5,398 nt of DNA from Georgfuchsia sp049276455 (GTDB lineage: Bacteria > Pseudomonadota > Gammaproteobacteria > Burkholderiales > Rhodocyclaceae), in NCBI GenBank assembly GCA_049276455.1, contig JBASWL010000239.1, forward strand, positions 1-5,398. The letters are read 5' to 3'. The notes under the pieces are model-generated. The model ran no database searches. It saw only the letters and a program-made list of their open reading frames with translations, and had not been told where the DNA came from. The stretch's first letter is position 1, and the number at the start of each line of letters is the position of its first letter. Below are positions 1-5,361 of this stretch, one piece after another. Made by a program: the position numbers and the translations under genes.

Positions 1-203
1 GTTTCAGGGCGTTGGTGAAAAAGAAATGGGACACCATGCTCGAACCGGCCGAAGTCGCGCAAACCGTGGTGGATGCATTGCAGGCCGAGTCGCCGCAGGC
101 GCGCTACCCCGTCGGAGATGGAGCGAAGTTCCTCTGCGCGGCAGCGCGCAACAAGTCGGATGCGGAGCTTGACGCCATCGTTGCCGCGTACAGGAGCGAG
201 TAA
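1..203 (+). CDS. Short-chain dehydrogenase/reductase (SDR), C-terminal fragment
   Basis: This is the 3' end of a gene that starts left of the window. The frame is open from the first bases (reading F-R-A-L-V-K-K-K-W) to the TAA at 201-203. The visible 60-odd residues match the C-terminal tail of classical SDR enzymes: an EPAEVAQTVVDAL helix of the 'px-vA-ai-aAl' type, then the RYPVG segment with a following DAK-like GDGAKF, and a final helix ending AIVAAYRSE. Members of this family are cytosolic NAD(P)H-dependent oxidoreductases acting on alcohols or ketones. The Rossmann glycine motif and the YxxxK catalytic pair would lie upstream and cannot be checked, so the substrate is unknown. The TTG at position 12 is not a credible start, because the tail alone cannot form an enzyme and the frame continues upstream. 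The gene converges on the leftward sulfotransferase gene across a 412-bp gap. Confidence 0.75.
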   Translation, partial: FRALVKKKWDTMLEPAEVAQTVVDALQAESPQARYPVGDGAKFLCAAARNKSDAELDAIVAAYRSE

Positions 204-373
204 ACTTCGCCGCTGCCGCCATGCCCCCTGATTTGCGGCGGCCGGCTCTATTCCGGCGGCTGCGCGCCGCTCGCCAAGTTCCGCGCTGCGCGCCGGCCCG
301 CTGACCGTATCGCTGCGGGCTTACAAGGTGCAAGCGATTGAGGATCCCAGGTAACCATTGGCACCGAAGATAA

Positions 374-406
374 GGGTACGCATTCGTGCCTCTATTTAGT
401 AGTTTT
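374..406 (+). terminator. Weak candidate intrinsic terminator for the SDR gene
   Basis: On the + strand, GGGTACG (374-380) can pair with CGTGCCT (385-391) around a CATT loop. Two of the seven pairs are G-U type. A T-rich stretch follows (TCTATTTAGTAGTTTT, 391-406). The order of stem then T-rich tract fits an intrinsic terminator for the rightward SDR gene, but the stem is short, the T tract is interrupted, and it lies about 170 bp past the stop codon. This is only a possibility. Confidence 0.25.
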
Positions 407-482
407 GCAAAATCGCAGGGCGGGAGGTCGTAGGTGAGCGGTGGGAAACGTGCGGTGTTTTCCATGGTTTGTCCACTGGAGA

Positions 483-518
483 GCGCTCAAGCGCTCAGGC
501 GGGTTTCGGCGAAGCCGA
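483..518. repeat. Two adjacent inverted repeats in the convergent gap
   Basis: The first is GAGCGCT (483-489), a CA spacer, then AGCGCTC (492-498): a perfect 7-bp inverted repeat that as RNA would give a 6-bp stem with a TCAA loop. Five bases later GGTTTC (504-509) can pair with GAAGCC (513-518) around GGC, with one G-U pair. Neither has a T tract on either strand, so they are not classical intrinsic terminators. They could serve as roadblocks, as 3' ends protecting the sulfotransferase mRNA, or as a protein-binding dyad. Confidence 0.4.
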
Positions 519-615
519 TCATTTACGCAGGGATGCAGTCAACCCACGAATTTTGCGGAAGAGCCAAAGTTTTTCGTTTCCGAGCGACGGATCTCATGAA
601 TGGATCAGCGTCTCC

Positions 616-1797
616 TTAATGTGCGAGATGGCCAAAGCGGGCGAGGTATTCGGCAAAGGCGCGCTCAATGTCCTCCGACGTCAAGCCATAGTCTTCGAGC
701 GCGTACTTGTGTTCGCCGTGCTTGCCGCGAGGATTGGCCTGCTCCCATCCCGCTACCGCGTCGCGCGTGGTCTGACTCAGCGGCGCGTCGACAAACTCAT
801 AGATGCGCTTCACCACGCCCAGCGAATCGTTCAGGATATCGCTGAACGACACGTCGAGTATCGCCGATTCCCCACGCTTGTCGCGGAACTCCATTTCCCG
901 CTTGCGGGCGCGGGAAAGATCATGCAGCCACAATCGCCCGATCCCGTGTGGATCAACCTTAGACTGGAGTTTCTGCTGAGCCATCTCCGTCAGCCGCAGC
1001 ATCGAGGCCACGCTAGTCTTCGGGTGACGATGATTGATGACCAGCCGGATCTCCGGAAACACATCCTGCAAGGCTTCGAGGTTTTGCAGGTGTGAAGGGG
1101 TCTTGAGTATCCACCGCTTACCGGCGGCCTCCTTGCCCCGGCTCCACTGGACCACCTGAAGCTGGGTCTTGAGGTCTTCGTAGACTGGACGGAAATCGAT
1201 GGCCTCGGTCCAGGCGCTATGGGTTGGCGTATAGGGCGACACCCAGGGGACACAGAACGTGGAGTACATCAGCAGTGATTCCTGCTCGTTCTGGTAAGGG
1301 TCGACGAAGTGCGCAGCGCCTATGCCGCTATTGATTTGATCACAGAACTCGATGGCGTATTGCAGGCGGTCATCCGCCTCCCCCTCGACCGGAGGGACAG
1401 GGCTCAACCCTTCCCAGGTCTTCAGCCCCAACCACTGCGGATCGCTGCCGAGGACGAGAAACAGCTTGGTCGTGCCGGACCGCTGCAGCCCGGCAACCGC
1501 GACCGGTTCGCGAATTTCCTGCTCGTGGATTTCCGGGTGCAGCTTGAGCAGCCTGACAAGGCGAAGACGATTGGTCAGATAGCGAGTAAACACCTTGCGT
1601 TGCCATTCCGCGCCCGCATTGGAAAGGTGGGATTCCTCGTTCATCGACTTGACCGTGACGTTCAGGGCCGTCATGAACAAGCTTTCGTCACCGAAATCGC
1701 TCAGGCCGGTTTCCTCACGCGCCGCATCGAGCAGCTTGTCGACATCAATGACGGCATGGCCAGCGCGAGGCGTCGGGGTGTCGGAAAGTTTCGTCAT
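616..1797 (-). CDS. Sulfotransferase family protein (PAPS-dependent type)
   Basis: This is a 393-residue protein of the bacterial sulfotransferase group related to Pfam Sulfotransfer_3. The family moves a sulfuryl group from PAPS to a hydroxyl or amine acceptor in the cytosol. The N-terminal ~95 residues form a helical lead-in. The 5'-phosphosulfate loop is clear at residues 101-112 (VAGLQRSGTTKL). The 3'-phosphate site is at residues 251-265, with Arg257 in HRHP and Ser265 eight residues later, the spacing expected in this fold. Before it comes WILKTPSHLQNLEAL (229-243), a typical family stretch. The C-terminus has the usual HKYALEDYGLTSEDIERAF signature (363-381). No signal peptide or membrane segment is seen, and the length is normal and intact. 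The start is supported by AAGGAGA six bases upstream. The gene lies 31 bp behind the DUF1214 gene and is probably co-transcribed with it. The acceptor is unknown, and many relatives have never been assayed. Confidence 0.88.
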   Translation of the reverse strand: MTKLSDTPTPRAGHAVIDVDKLLDAAREETGLSDFGDESLFMTALNVTVKSMNEESHLSNAGAEWQRKVFTRYLTNRLRLVRLLKLHPEIHEQEIREPVAVAGLQRSGTTKLFLVLGSDPQWLGLKTWEGLSPVPPVEGEADDRLQYAIEFCDQINSGIGAAHFVDPYQNEQESLLMYSTFCVPWVSPYTPTHSAWTEAIDFRPVYEDLKTQLQVVQWSRGKEAAGKRWILKTPSHLQNLEALQDVFPEIRLVINHRHPKTSVASMLRLTEMAQQKLQSKVDPHGIGRLWLHDLSRARKREMEFRDKRGESAILDVSFSDILNDSLGVVKRIYEFVDAPLSQTTRDAVAGWEQANPRGKHGEHKYALEDYGLTSEDIERAFAEYLARFGHLAH

Positions 1798-1803
1798 CTG
1801 CTA

Positions 1804-1810
1804 TCTCCTT
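1804..1810 (-). promoter_or_regulatory. Strong ribosome binding site of the sulfotransferase gene
   Basis: Read on the minus strand this is AAGGAGA, followed by six bases (TAGCAG) and the ATG at 1797. It lies inside the 31-bp spacer after the DUF1214 stop codon. It fixes the start codon and suggests efficient translation of the second gene in its own right, without overlap coupling. Confidence 0.7.
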
Positions 1811-1828
1811 GGTTTCTGGCCCGCTCCC

Positions 1829-3004
1829 TCAACGACCGAGGCGGGCAAAATGTTCGCGGCGAACCGCCAGTTGGACGGCCCGCTCTGCTGTCGTGAACAG
1901 TGGGGTATCGGAAGGGATCTGCGTGTGCAGATTGTCAAACGGGACAACCCGGGCCACCGGTTCGGGCTGGTTGGAGCAGCGGATCCAGCGGTAGACCAGC
2001 ATGCCAGCGCCATAGCCGGTGATATCGAGCCAGTTGCGCACCCCAGGGTCTCGCGCGCTGGCAATGGCGCGCACCTTGCCGTCGGAATCGACATGGGCAT
2101 CCTGGCCGCGCACACTGGTTACACGGTGGACCATATCGGGGTTTGCCAACAAATCCTGAACCATCCACTGCAACGTCCAGTGCCGGGCCTGCGGCACCTC
2201 AAACTCAATCAGCAGCGCCTCCTCTTCACCCACCGCAAATGGGCCCCAGCCGTAGCCGATATGGATCGACCCGGTGTCGGAGCCTCTCGGCGCGACAATG
2301 GTGTTGAGCGGCGCCGCGGACATGCTAGCCTTGAGGGCGTCGAATTCCGAGATATAGTCGACGATCCATCCAGGGACCGCTCCGATCTGTGCCGCGACTG
2401 TCTCCAGGTCGATGCGCTGCGGTGCGGCAAGTTCTCTTCCACGCCGCTCGATCGAAAAGGGATGCGGTGTCTCATGCTCCCAGTCATAGTAGTATTCGCG
2501 GATCGCCACGTAGCGTGCGTCCTCGGGCAAGGTAATGGCATTTCGACCTTCCCCGCCAAGCACGATCTCCACATTGCCATCAGCAGCGACAACAAGCTCC
2601 TCAAAGCCGAGATTGCCGACCGATCGGGCGGCGTGCGGGTAGCTGCAGATGACCGAGACGTTGATGTCGTGCAGGCCGGAAACATTGCCCCGCACCACAT
2701 ATTCCTCGCCATGTCGCACCGGGGCAAGCAGCCACGACACGTCCTCGTGAGTGAGGTATGCGCCATTGCCGCTCATCCGCGAAAACCGCGGGAACAGCGG
2801 ATCAGCGTTCTGGACGAGCAGTTCGGTGGCGGCCCCCAGCAAGCGAACAAGGTGGCGCAGGGTATCTGCCGCGATCGGCCCGTCGGGTTCGGTTCGCGTC
2901 GCGAGCGCTCCGAGGCCGGCGGACTTGAGTTCATCGCAGAACTCCATCCAGATGACCTCCGCCCGTCCGCCGCGGCCTACCGTTCTGCTCTTGTCCATGT
3001 TCAT
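1829..3004 (-). CDS. DUF1214 domain-containing protein, function unknown
   Basis: This protein of about 391 residues is recognisable by its C-terminal half. The stretch from about residue 238 to 340 (PRGSDTGSIHIGYGWGPF, then EEALLIEFEVPQARHWTLQW, then GVRNWLDITGYGAGMLVYRW) has the beta-rich pattern of DUF1214 (PF06742). The N-terminal half has a helical segment (about 15-65) followed by a beta-rich region (about 100-190). No catalytic motif, signal peptide or transmembrane helix is apparent. I chose the ATG at 3004 because GAGAAG lies nine bases upstream. The ATG at 2998 is a possible alternative. The longer frame starting at 3061 has no Shine-Dalgarno and adds a basic, low-quality extension. 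DUF1214 proteins are known from bacteria that degrade hydrophobic compounds, but no biochemical role is established. The 31-bp spacing to the sulfotransferase gene implies a shared task, perhaps binding or presenting the acceptor substrate, which is inference. Confidence 0.8.
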   Translation of the reverse strand: MNMDKSRTVGRGGRAEVIWMEFCDELKSAGLGALATRTEPDGPIAADTLRHLVRLLGAATELLVQNADPLFPRFSRMSGNGAYLTHEDVSWLLAPVRHGEEYVVRGNVSGLHDINVSVICSYPHAARSVGNLGFEELVVAADGNVEIVLGGEGRNAITLPEDARYVAIREYYYDWEHETPHPFSIERRGRELAAPQRIDLETVAAQIGAVPGWIVDYISEFDALKASMSAAPLNTIVAPRGSDTGSIHIGYGWGPFAVGEEEALLIEFEVPQARHWTLQWMVQDLLANPDMVHRVTSVRGQDAHVDSDGKVRAIASARDPGVRNWLDITGYGAGMLVYRWIRCSNQPEPVARVVPFDNLHTQIPSDTPLFTTAERAVQLAVRREHFARLGR

Positions 3005-3086
3005 GGTAGATATCTTCTCACTGAGCTTCCCTCTGTTTTTCGTCTTCCAACCCATCGGCATTATGCCGGGATGGCAACGAAGATCC

Positions 3087-3126
3087 GTTTCAGAAACAAT
3101 GCTTCCTTAAGACAATGCTGATTATG
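3087..3126 (-). promoter_or_regulatory. Candidate operator/promoter region of the DUF1214-sulfotransferase operon
   Basis: About 80-125 bases upstream of the DUF1214 start there is a perfect dyad GTTTC-A-GAAAC (3087-3097). An 8-bp direct repeat, ACAATGCT, occurs at 3096-3103 and 3112-3119 (16 bases start to start). On the minus strand CATAAT (3126-3121) could be a -10 element, but the hexamer 17 bases upstream (TTCCGG) is a poor -35. The dyad and repeats would then lie just downstream of the transcription start, where a repressor could block elongation. The repeats are seen directly; the promoter role is inferred. Confidence 0.35.
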
Positions 3127-3129
3127 TCT

Positions 3130-3162
3130 GATTCGTCGTTAAGCCGGAATCCATCTTGAATC
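3130..3162. promoter_or_regulatory. Cluster of three GANTC sites (CcrM-type methylation motif)
   Basis: GATTC is at 3130-3134, GAATC at 3147-3151 and GAATC at 3158-3162. GANTC is the target of the cell-cycle methyltransferase CcrM in many alphaproteobacteria. Scanning by eye I count only about a dozen in the whole window, so three within 33 bp in the only regulatory-looking gap stand out. The last two are 11 bases apart, about one helical turn. They sit at and upstream of the candidate -10 of the DUF1214 operon. Confidence 0.4.
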
Positions 3163-3183
3163 AACCGGTCCAGCTCACGCGTA

Positions 3184-3201
3184 TTCCCGCTTTCGCGGGA
3201 A
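3184..3201. repeat. REP-like GCGGGAA palindrome downstream of the monooxygenase gene
   Basis: TTCCCGC (3184-3190), a TTTC loop and GCGGGAA (3195-3201) form a perfect 7-bp stem with a four-base loop. Palindromes built around TTCCCGC...GCGGGAA are, from general knowledge, a frequent dispersed intergenic element in sphingomonads and some other proteobacteria. It lies 47 bases past the monooxygenase stop codon. No T tract follows on the minus strand, so it is more likely an mRNA-stabilising or dispersed repeat than a true intrinsic terminator. Confidence 0.5.
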
Positions 3202-3247
3202 GGACGGACTTGGTCAGCGCATCCTTAAAGAAGCGTGCGCAGGGGGA

Positions 3248-4129
3248 TCAGGCCGCATCCATTCGCTGGCGCACCTCGGCGAGATAAGCAATATGTTGCT
3301 CTGCCGTAGTGAATCGGCGGCCCATCGTTGCCACGCTCGCATGCGTGCCGCCTGCATCCCGCCACCGCCGCAGGGCATCGACCACCTCCTGCACGCCGAG
3401 TCCGCGGGCTAAATTGTCTTGCACTAGATAGTCCGCACCGAATTCCGCGACGGGACGGCCCGCCGTCGTCAAAAGCTGGCGAACCCGCTCCCAGCCCGAC
3501 AAGGCGTTGTCCAGTGCCCCGCCAAAAATAAAGCCATCGGCAATGCTCGCGCCACGCTTGAAGGCAGGCTCGGAAAATCCGCCGCAATAGATGGGTATCC
3601 GGCGCTTCGGCCGCGGGATGATGTTGGCGCGATCGATGCTGTCGAATTTGCCTTTGAAGGTCACCAGAGGCTCGGCCCAGAGCCGGCGCAGGTATTCGAT
3701 CTGCTCGGTCAGCCGCGCTCCGCGCGACGCGAAATTCTGGCCGAGTGCGTCATATTCGACATAGTTCCATCCCGTGCCGACGCCGAGGCGGAGCCGCCCA
3801 CCCGACAGCAGGTCGATGTCCGTGGCCTGTTTCGCGACGAGCACTGTCTGGCGCTGGGGCAGGATCAGGACGCCGGTCACAAACTCAATCCGCTTCGTGA
3901 TGGCGGCCAGATAGCCGAAAACAACCAGGGGATCGTGGAACGGATGCTTGTCGGTATAGGGTCCATATTCCCACAAAGGCGGATTTCTGTTTTCGTGCAC
4001 GGCACCGACGACGTGGTCGTACATCAATAGATGGTCGTAGCCAAGCGCTTCCACCGCCCTGCCGATCTGGTCGAGCGCGATCGGATCGCCGCCCAGTTCA
4101 ATTTGCGGATAAACGGCACCAATCTTCAT
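3248..4129 (-). CDS. Luciferase-like (LLM class) flavin/F420-dependent monooxygenase
   Basis: This 293-residue protein belongs to the bacterial luciferase superfamily of TIM-barrel oxidoreductases, which use reduced FMN or F420 to oxidise or reduce organic substrates. It opens with MKIGAVYPQ, the first barrel strand. It continues with EALGYDHLLMYDHV (28-40), KRIEFVTGVLILPQR (79-93) and VLVAKQATDIDLLSGGRLRLGVGTGWNYVEY at about 97-126, the best-conserved block of the subgroup usually annotated as F420-dependent. IPIYCGGFSEPAFKRGASIADGF (178-200) is the phosphate-binding region. The ATG at 4129 is preferred because GGGAGA lies six bases upstream and the family normally begins here; the upstream ATG at 4177 adds an unrelated 16-residue tail. 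The cofactor cannot be settled from sequence, and most sphingomonads are thought to rely on FMN. It follows the ene-reductase by 77 bp and is probably co-transcribed with it. Confidence 0.87.
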   Translation of the reverse strand: MKIGAVYPQIELGGDPIALDQIGRAVEALGYDHLLMYDHVVGAVHENRNPPLWEYGPYTDKHPFHDPLVVFGYLAAITKRIEFVTGVLILPQRQTVLVAKQATDIDLLSGGRLRLGVGTGWNYVEYDALGQNFASRGARLTEQIEYLRRLWAEPLVTFKGKFDSIDRANIIPRPKRRIPIYCGGFSEPAFKRGASIADGFIFGGALDNALSGWERVRQLLTTAGRPVAEFGADYLVQDNLARGLGVQEVVDALRRWRDAGGTHASVATMGRRFTTAEQHIAYLAEVRQRMDAA

Positions 4130-4135
4130 TTTGTT

Positions 4136-4141
4136 TCTCCC
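4136..4141 (-). promoter_or_regulatory. Ribosome binding site that sets the monooxygenase start
   Basis: Minus-strand GGGAGA is followed by six bases (AACAAA) and the ATG at 4129. This spacing is near ideal and argues against the longer frame that starts at 4177. Confidence 0.65.
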
Positions 4142-4150
4142 AATAAGACC

Positions 4151-4200
4151 AAGGCTGTTCCTGCTTCCAAACAGCATCTTCCGATGCCGTTGCCCGCCTT
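4151..4200 (-). promoter_or_regulatory. Structured intergenic leader with overlapping hairpins
   Basis: Two alternative hairpins fit the minus-strand RNA between the ene-reductase stop and the monooxygenase ribosome binding site. Hairpin A pairs CGGCATC (4189-4183) with GATGCTG (4178-4172) around a GGAA tetraloop (GNRA type), with one G-U pair. Hairpin B pairs GCTGTT (4175-4170) with AACAGC (4159-4154). They share bases 4172-4175, so they cannot both form fully. AAGGC (4200-4196) can also pair with GCCTT (4155-4151), enclosing A and competing with B. No T tract follows. This could set relative expression, protect the downstream mRNA, or be incidental. Confidence 0.35.
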
Positions 4201-4206
4201 TGTGCC

Positions 4207-5361
4207 TCAGGTCAGCGCCATCATCGATCGCGGATCGAATGCCGGTAACAGATCACCCTGCCGCACCTTGCGGGCCCAGGCGGCATCATGCAACAAGGCG
4301 CGACCTACACCCGCCAGATCGAATTCCCGACGATCCAAACGGCGTATCAGCGCGTCGACGCTGTGCTGCGGCGATGCATCGGCAGCTTCCTTGTCGAACA
4401 GGCTGGAGACGATGCCGACCTTGCCGACGGCCATTGTCGGCTTTCCCGTAAGTTTCTGGGTCCACCCGGCGAGGCCGAGTTCGGAACCGGAAAATTCGGG
4501 TATGTCGAAGTTGCGGGTGCTGGCTTCATACATATCCACACCGGCCGCGGTAATCGGGCCGAGGATTTCTTCGAGTTCCTTCGGCGTCTCGGCCAGACGC
4601 GCCTTGAAGTCCTGCTGCTTCCATTGGGAATAGCGGAAACTGATGGGCATGTCCTCGCCGATGGCGGCGCGAATGGCCTTGACCACTTCCACCGCGAAGC
4701 GGGTGCGCGCGACGTGGTCGCCCCCCCAGAAATCCTTGCGATGGTTGGTCTCTGCCCAGAGAAAACAGTCGATCAGGTAACCGTGGGCGCCGTGGATGGC
4801 GATACCGTCAAACCCCACGGCCTTGGCGTTGGCGGCGCTGCGCGCGTAGGCAGCGATGGTGTCGGCGATTTCCTCCTCGGTCATGGGGCGGGTGGGCGCG
4901 ATAACACGAGCGATGAACGCCGGGTCGATGGAGGACGGTTTTCCTGGCGGGCCCCATAGCCCGGAGGGTCGCATCGGCGGCGCGTCCGGGAATGGACCGG
5001 TACCATGTTCCCGCATCGCCCCCATGTGCCACAACTGCGGAAAAATCACGCCGCCGGCGGCATGCACTTCCTCAACCACGCGGCGCCAGCCGGAGAGAGC
5101 CGCTTCGCCATGCAGAAAGGGAATATCGTTCTCTGCCAATCCTGCGTTGCCGAGTGCGGACGGGTGATCGACAATCACTCCCTCGGTAATGATCAAGCCG
5201 GTTTCACCCTCGACGCGGCGGCGATAGTAGGCGGCAACATCGGGTCCCGGTATCCCATCGGGCGAAAAACAGCGTGTCATCGGCGACATGACGATGCGGT
5301 TCCTCAGCCTGACCTTGCGCAGCGACAAAGGACTAAAAAGCGAAGTACAGGATAAAGTCAT
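4207..5361 (-). CDS. Old Yellow Enzyme-family NADH:flavin oxidoreductase (ene-reductase)
   Basis: This 384-residue FMN enzyme of the Old Yellow Enzyme family uses NAD(P)H to reduce activated C=C bonds such as those of enones. The domain covers the whole protein as one TIM barrel. Visible sites are LFSPLSLRKVRLRNRIVMSP at the start with Thr29 near the flavin, GLIITEG (55-61), FPQLWHMG (107-114) with Gln109, and HGAHGYL (190-196) giving substrate ligands His190 and His193 plus Tyr195 as the likely proton donor. NHRKDFWGG follows (206-214), then FRYS (242-245) with Arg243, and GVGRALLHDAAW (351-362) for FMN phosphate. The His-x-x-His form is a common variant of His-x-x-Asn. The frame is complete. 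The ATG at 5361 is the only usable start, since an in-frame TAG lies a few codons upstream, yet no Shine-Dalgarno is visible. The likely role is reduction of an unsaturated ketone intermediate; the substrate is unknown. Confidence 0.92.
   Translation of the reverse strand: MTLSCTSLFSPLSLRKVRLRNRIVMSPMTRCFSPDGIPGPDVAAYYRRRVEGETGLIITEGVIVDHPSALGNAGLAENDIPFLHGEAALSGWRRVVEEVHAAGGVIFPQLWHMGAMREHGTGPFPDAPPMRPSGLWGPPGKPSSIDPAFIARVIAPTRPMTEEEIADTIAAYARSAANAKAVGFDGIAIHGAHGYLIDCFLWAETNHRKDFWGGDHVARTRFAVEVVKAIRAAIGEDMPISFRYSQWKQQDFKARLAETPKELEEILGPITAAGVDMYEASTRNFDIPEFSGSELGLAGWTQKLTGKPTMAVGKVGIVSSLFDKEAADASPQHSVDALIRRLDRREFDLAGVGRALLHDAAWARKVRQGDLLPAFDPRSMMALT

Larger units (their letters stand above)
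204..615. other. Gene-free gap between convergent genes, rich in inverted repeats
   Basis: I find no credible protein gene here. Open frames crossing the gap on either strand have no recognisable protein character. What it does hold is small symmetric elements. These are GCCGCC/GGCGGC (215-220 with 237-242), GCCGG/CCGGC (241-245 with 253-257), GCGGC/GCCGC (256-260 with 266-270), a stem at 374-391 followed by T-rich DNA, the perfect palindrome TTTTGCAAAA at 403-412, and two back-to-back hairpins at 483-518. No tRNA or mobile-element boundary is apparent. The simplest reading is a two-sided transcription-termination zone for the SDR and sulfotransferase genes. Confidence 0.6.

Noticed and set aside
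12..203. A complete small gene starting at TTG 12
   Set aside because: The sequence matches the tail of an SDR and the frame is open to the left edge, so it is a truncated view of a longer gene.
204..270. GC-rich stems just after the SDR stop, considered as an intrinsic terminator
   Set aside because: The stems are 5-6 bp, overlap each other and have no T tract. In DNA this GC-rich such pairings are expected by chance.
327..365. GGTGC...GCACC pairing in the gap, considered as a tRNA or small RNA
   Set aside because: The arms do not form a cloverleaf, there is no T-loop consensus, and the long loop leaves no convincing fold.
4..465. A 153-codon minus-strand frame covering the SDR tail and the gap
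   Set aside because: It is rich in Arg, Pro, Ala and Cys with no domain, and overlaps the well-supported SDR tail on the other strand.
469..1095. A 208-codon + strand frame starting in the intergenic gap
   Set aside because: Most of it is antisense to the sulfotransferase 3' half, and it has no recognisable domain or ribosome binding site.
3005..3061. N-terminal extension of the DUF1214 protein from the ATG at 3061
   Set aside because: No Shine-Dalgarno precedes that ATG, while the ATG at 3004 has GAGAAG at suitable spacing. The extra 19 residues are not family-like.
1595..3121. A 508-codon open frame on the + strand crossing both the sulfotransferase and DUF1214 genes
   Set aside because: It lies antisense to two genes with clear family motifs, spans their spacer and reads as low-quality Arg/Ala/Pro/Ser-rich sequence. 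It is a by-product of high-GC codon bias.
4130..4177. N-terminal extension of the monooxygenase from the ATG at 4177
   Set aside because: A strong GGGAGA six bases before the ATG at 4129 and the family start MKIGAVYPQ mark the true start. The extension overlaps the hairpin region.
4288..4959. A 223-codon + strand frame opposite the ene-reductase
   Set aside because: It is antisense to highly conserved ene-reductase motifs and has no family features of its own.
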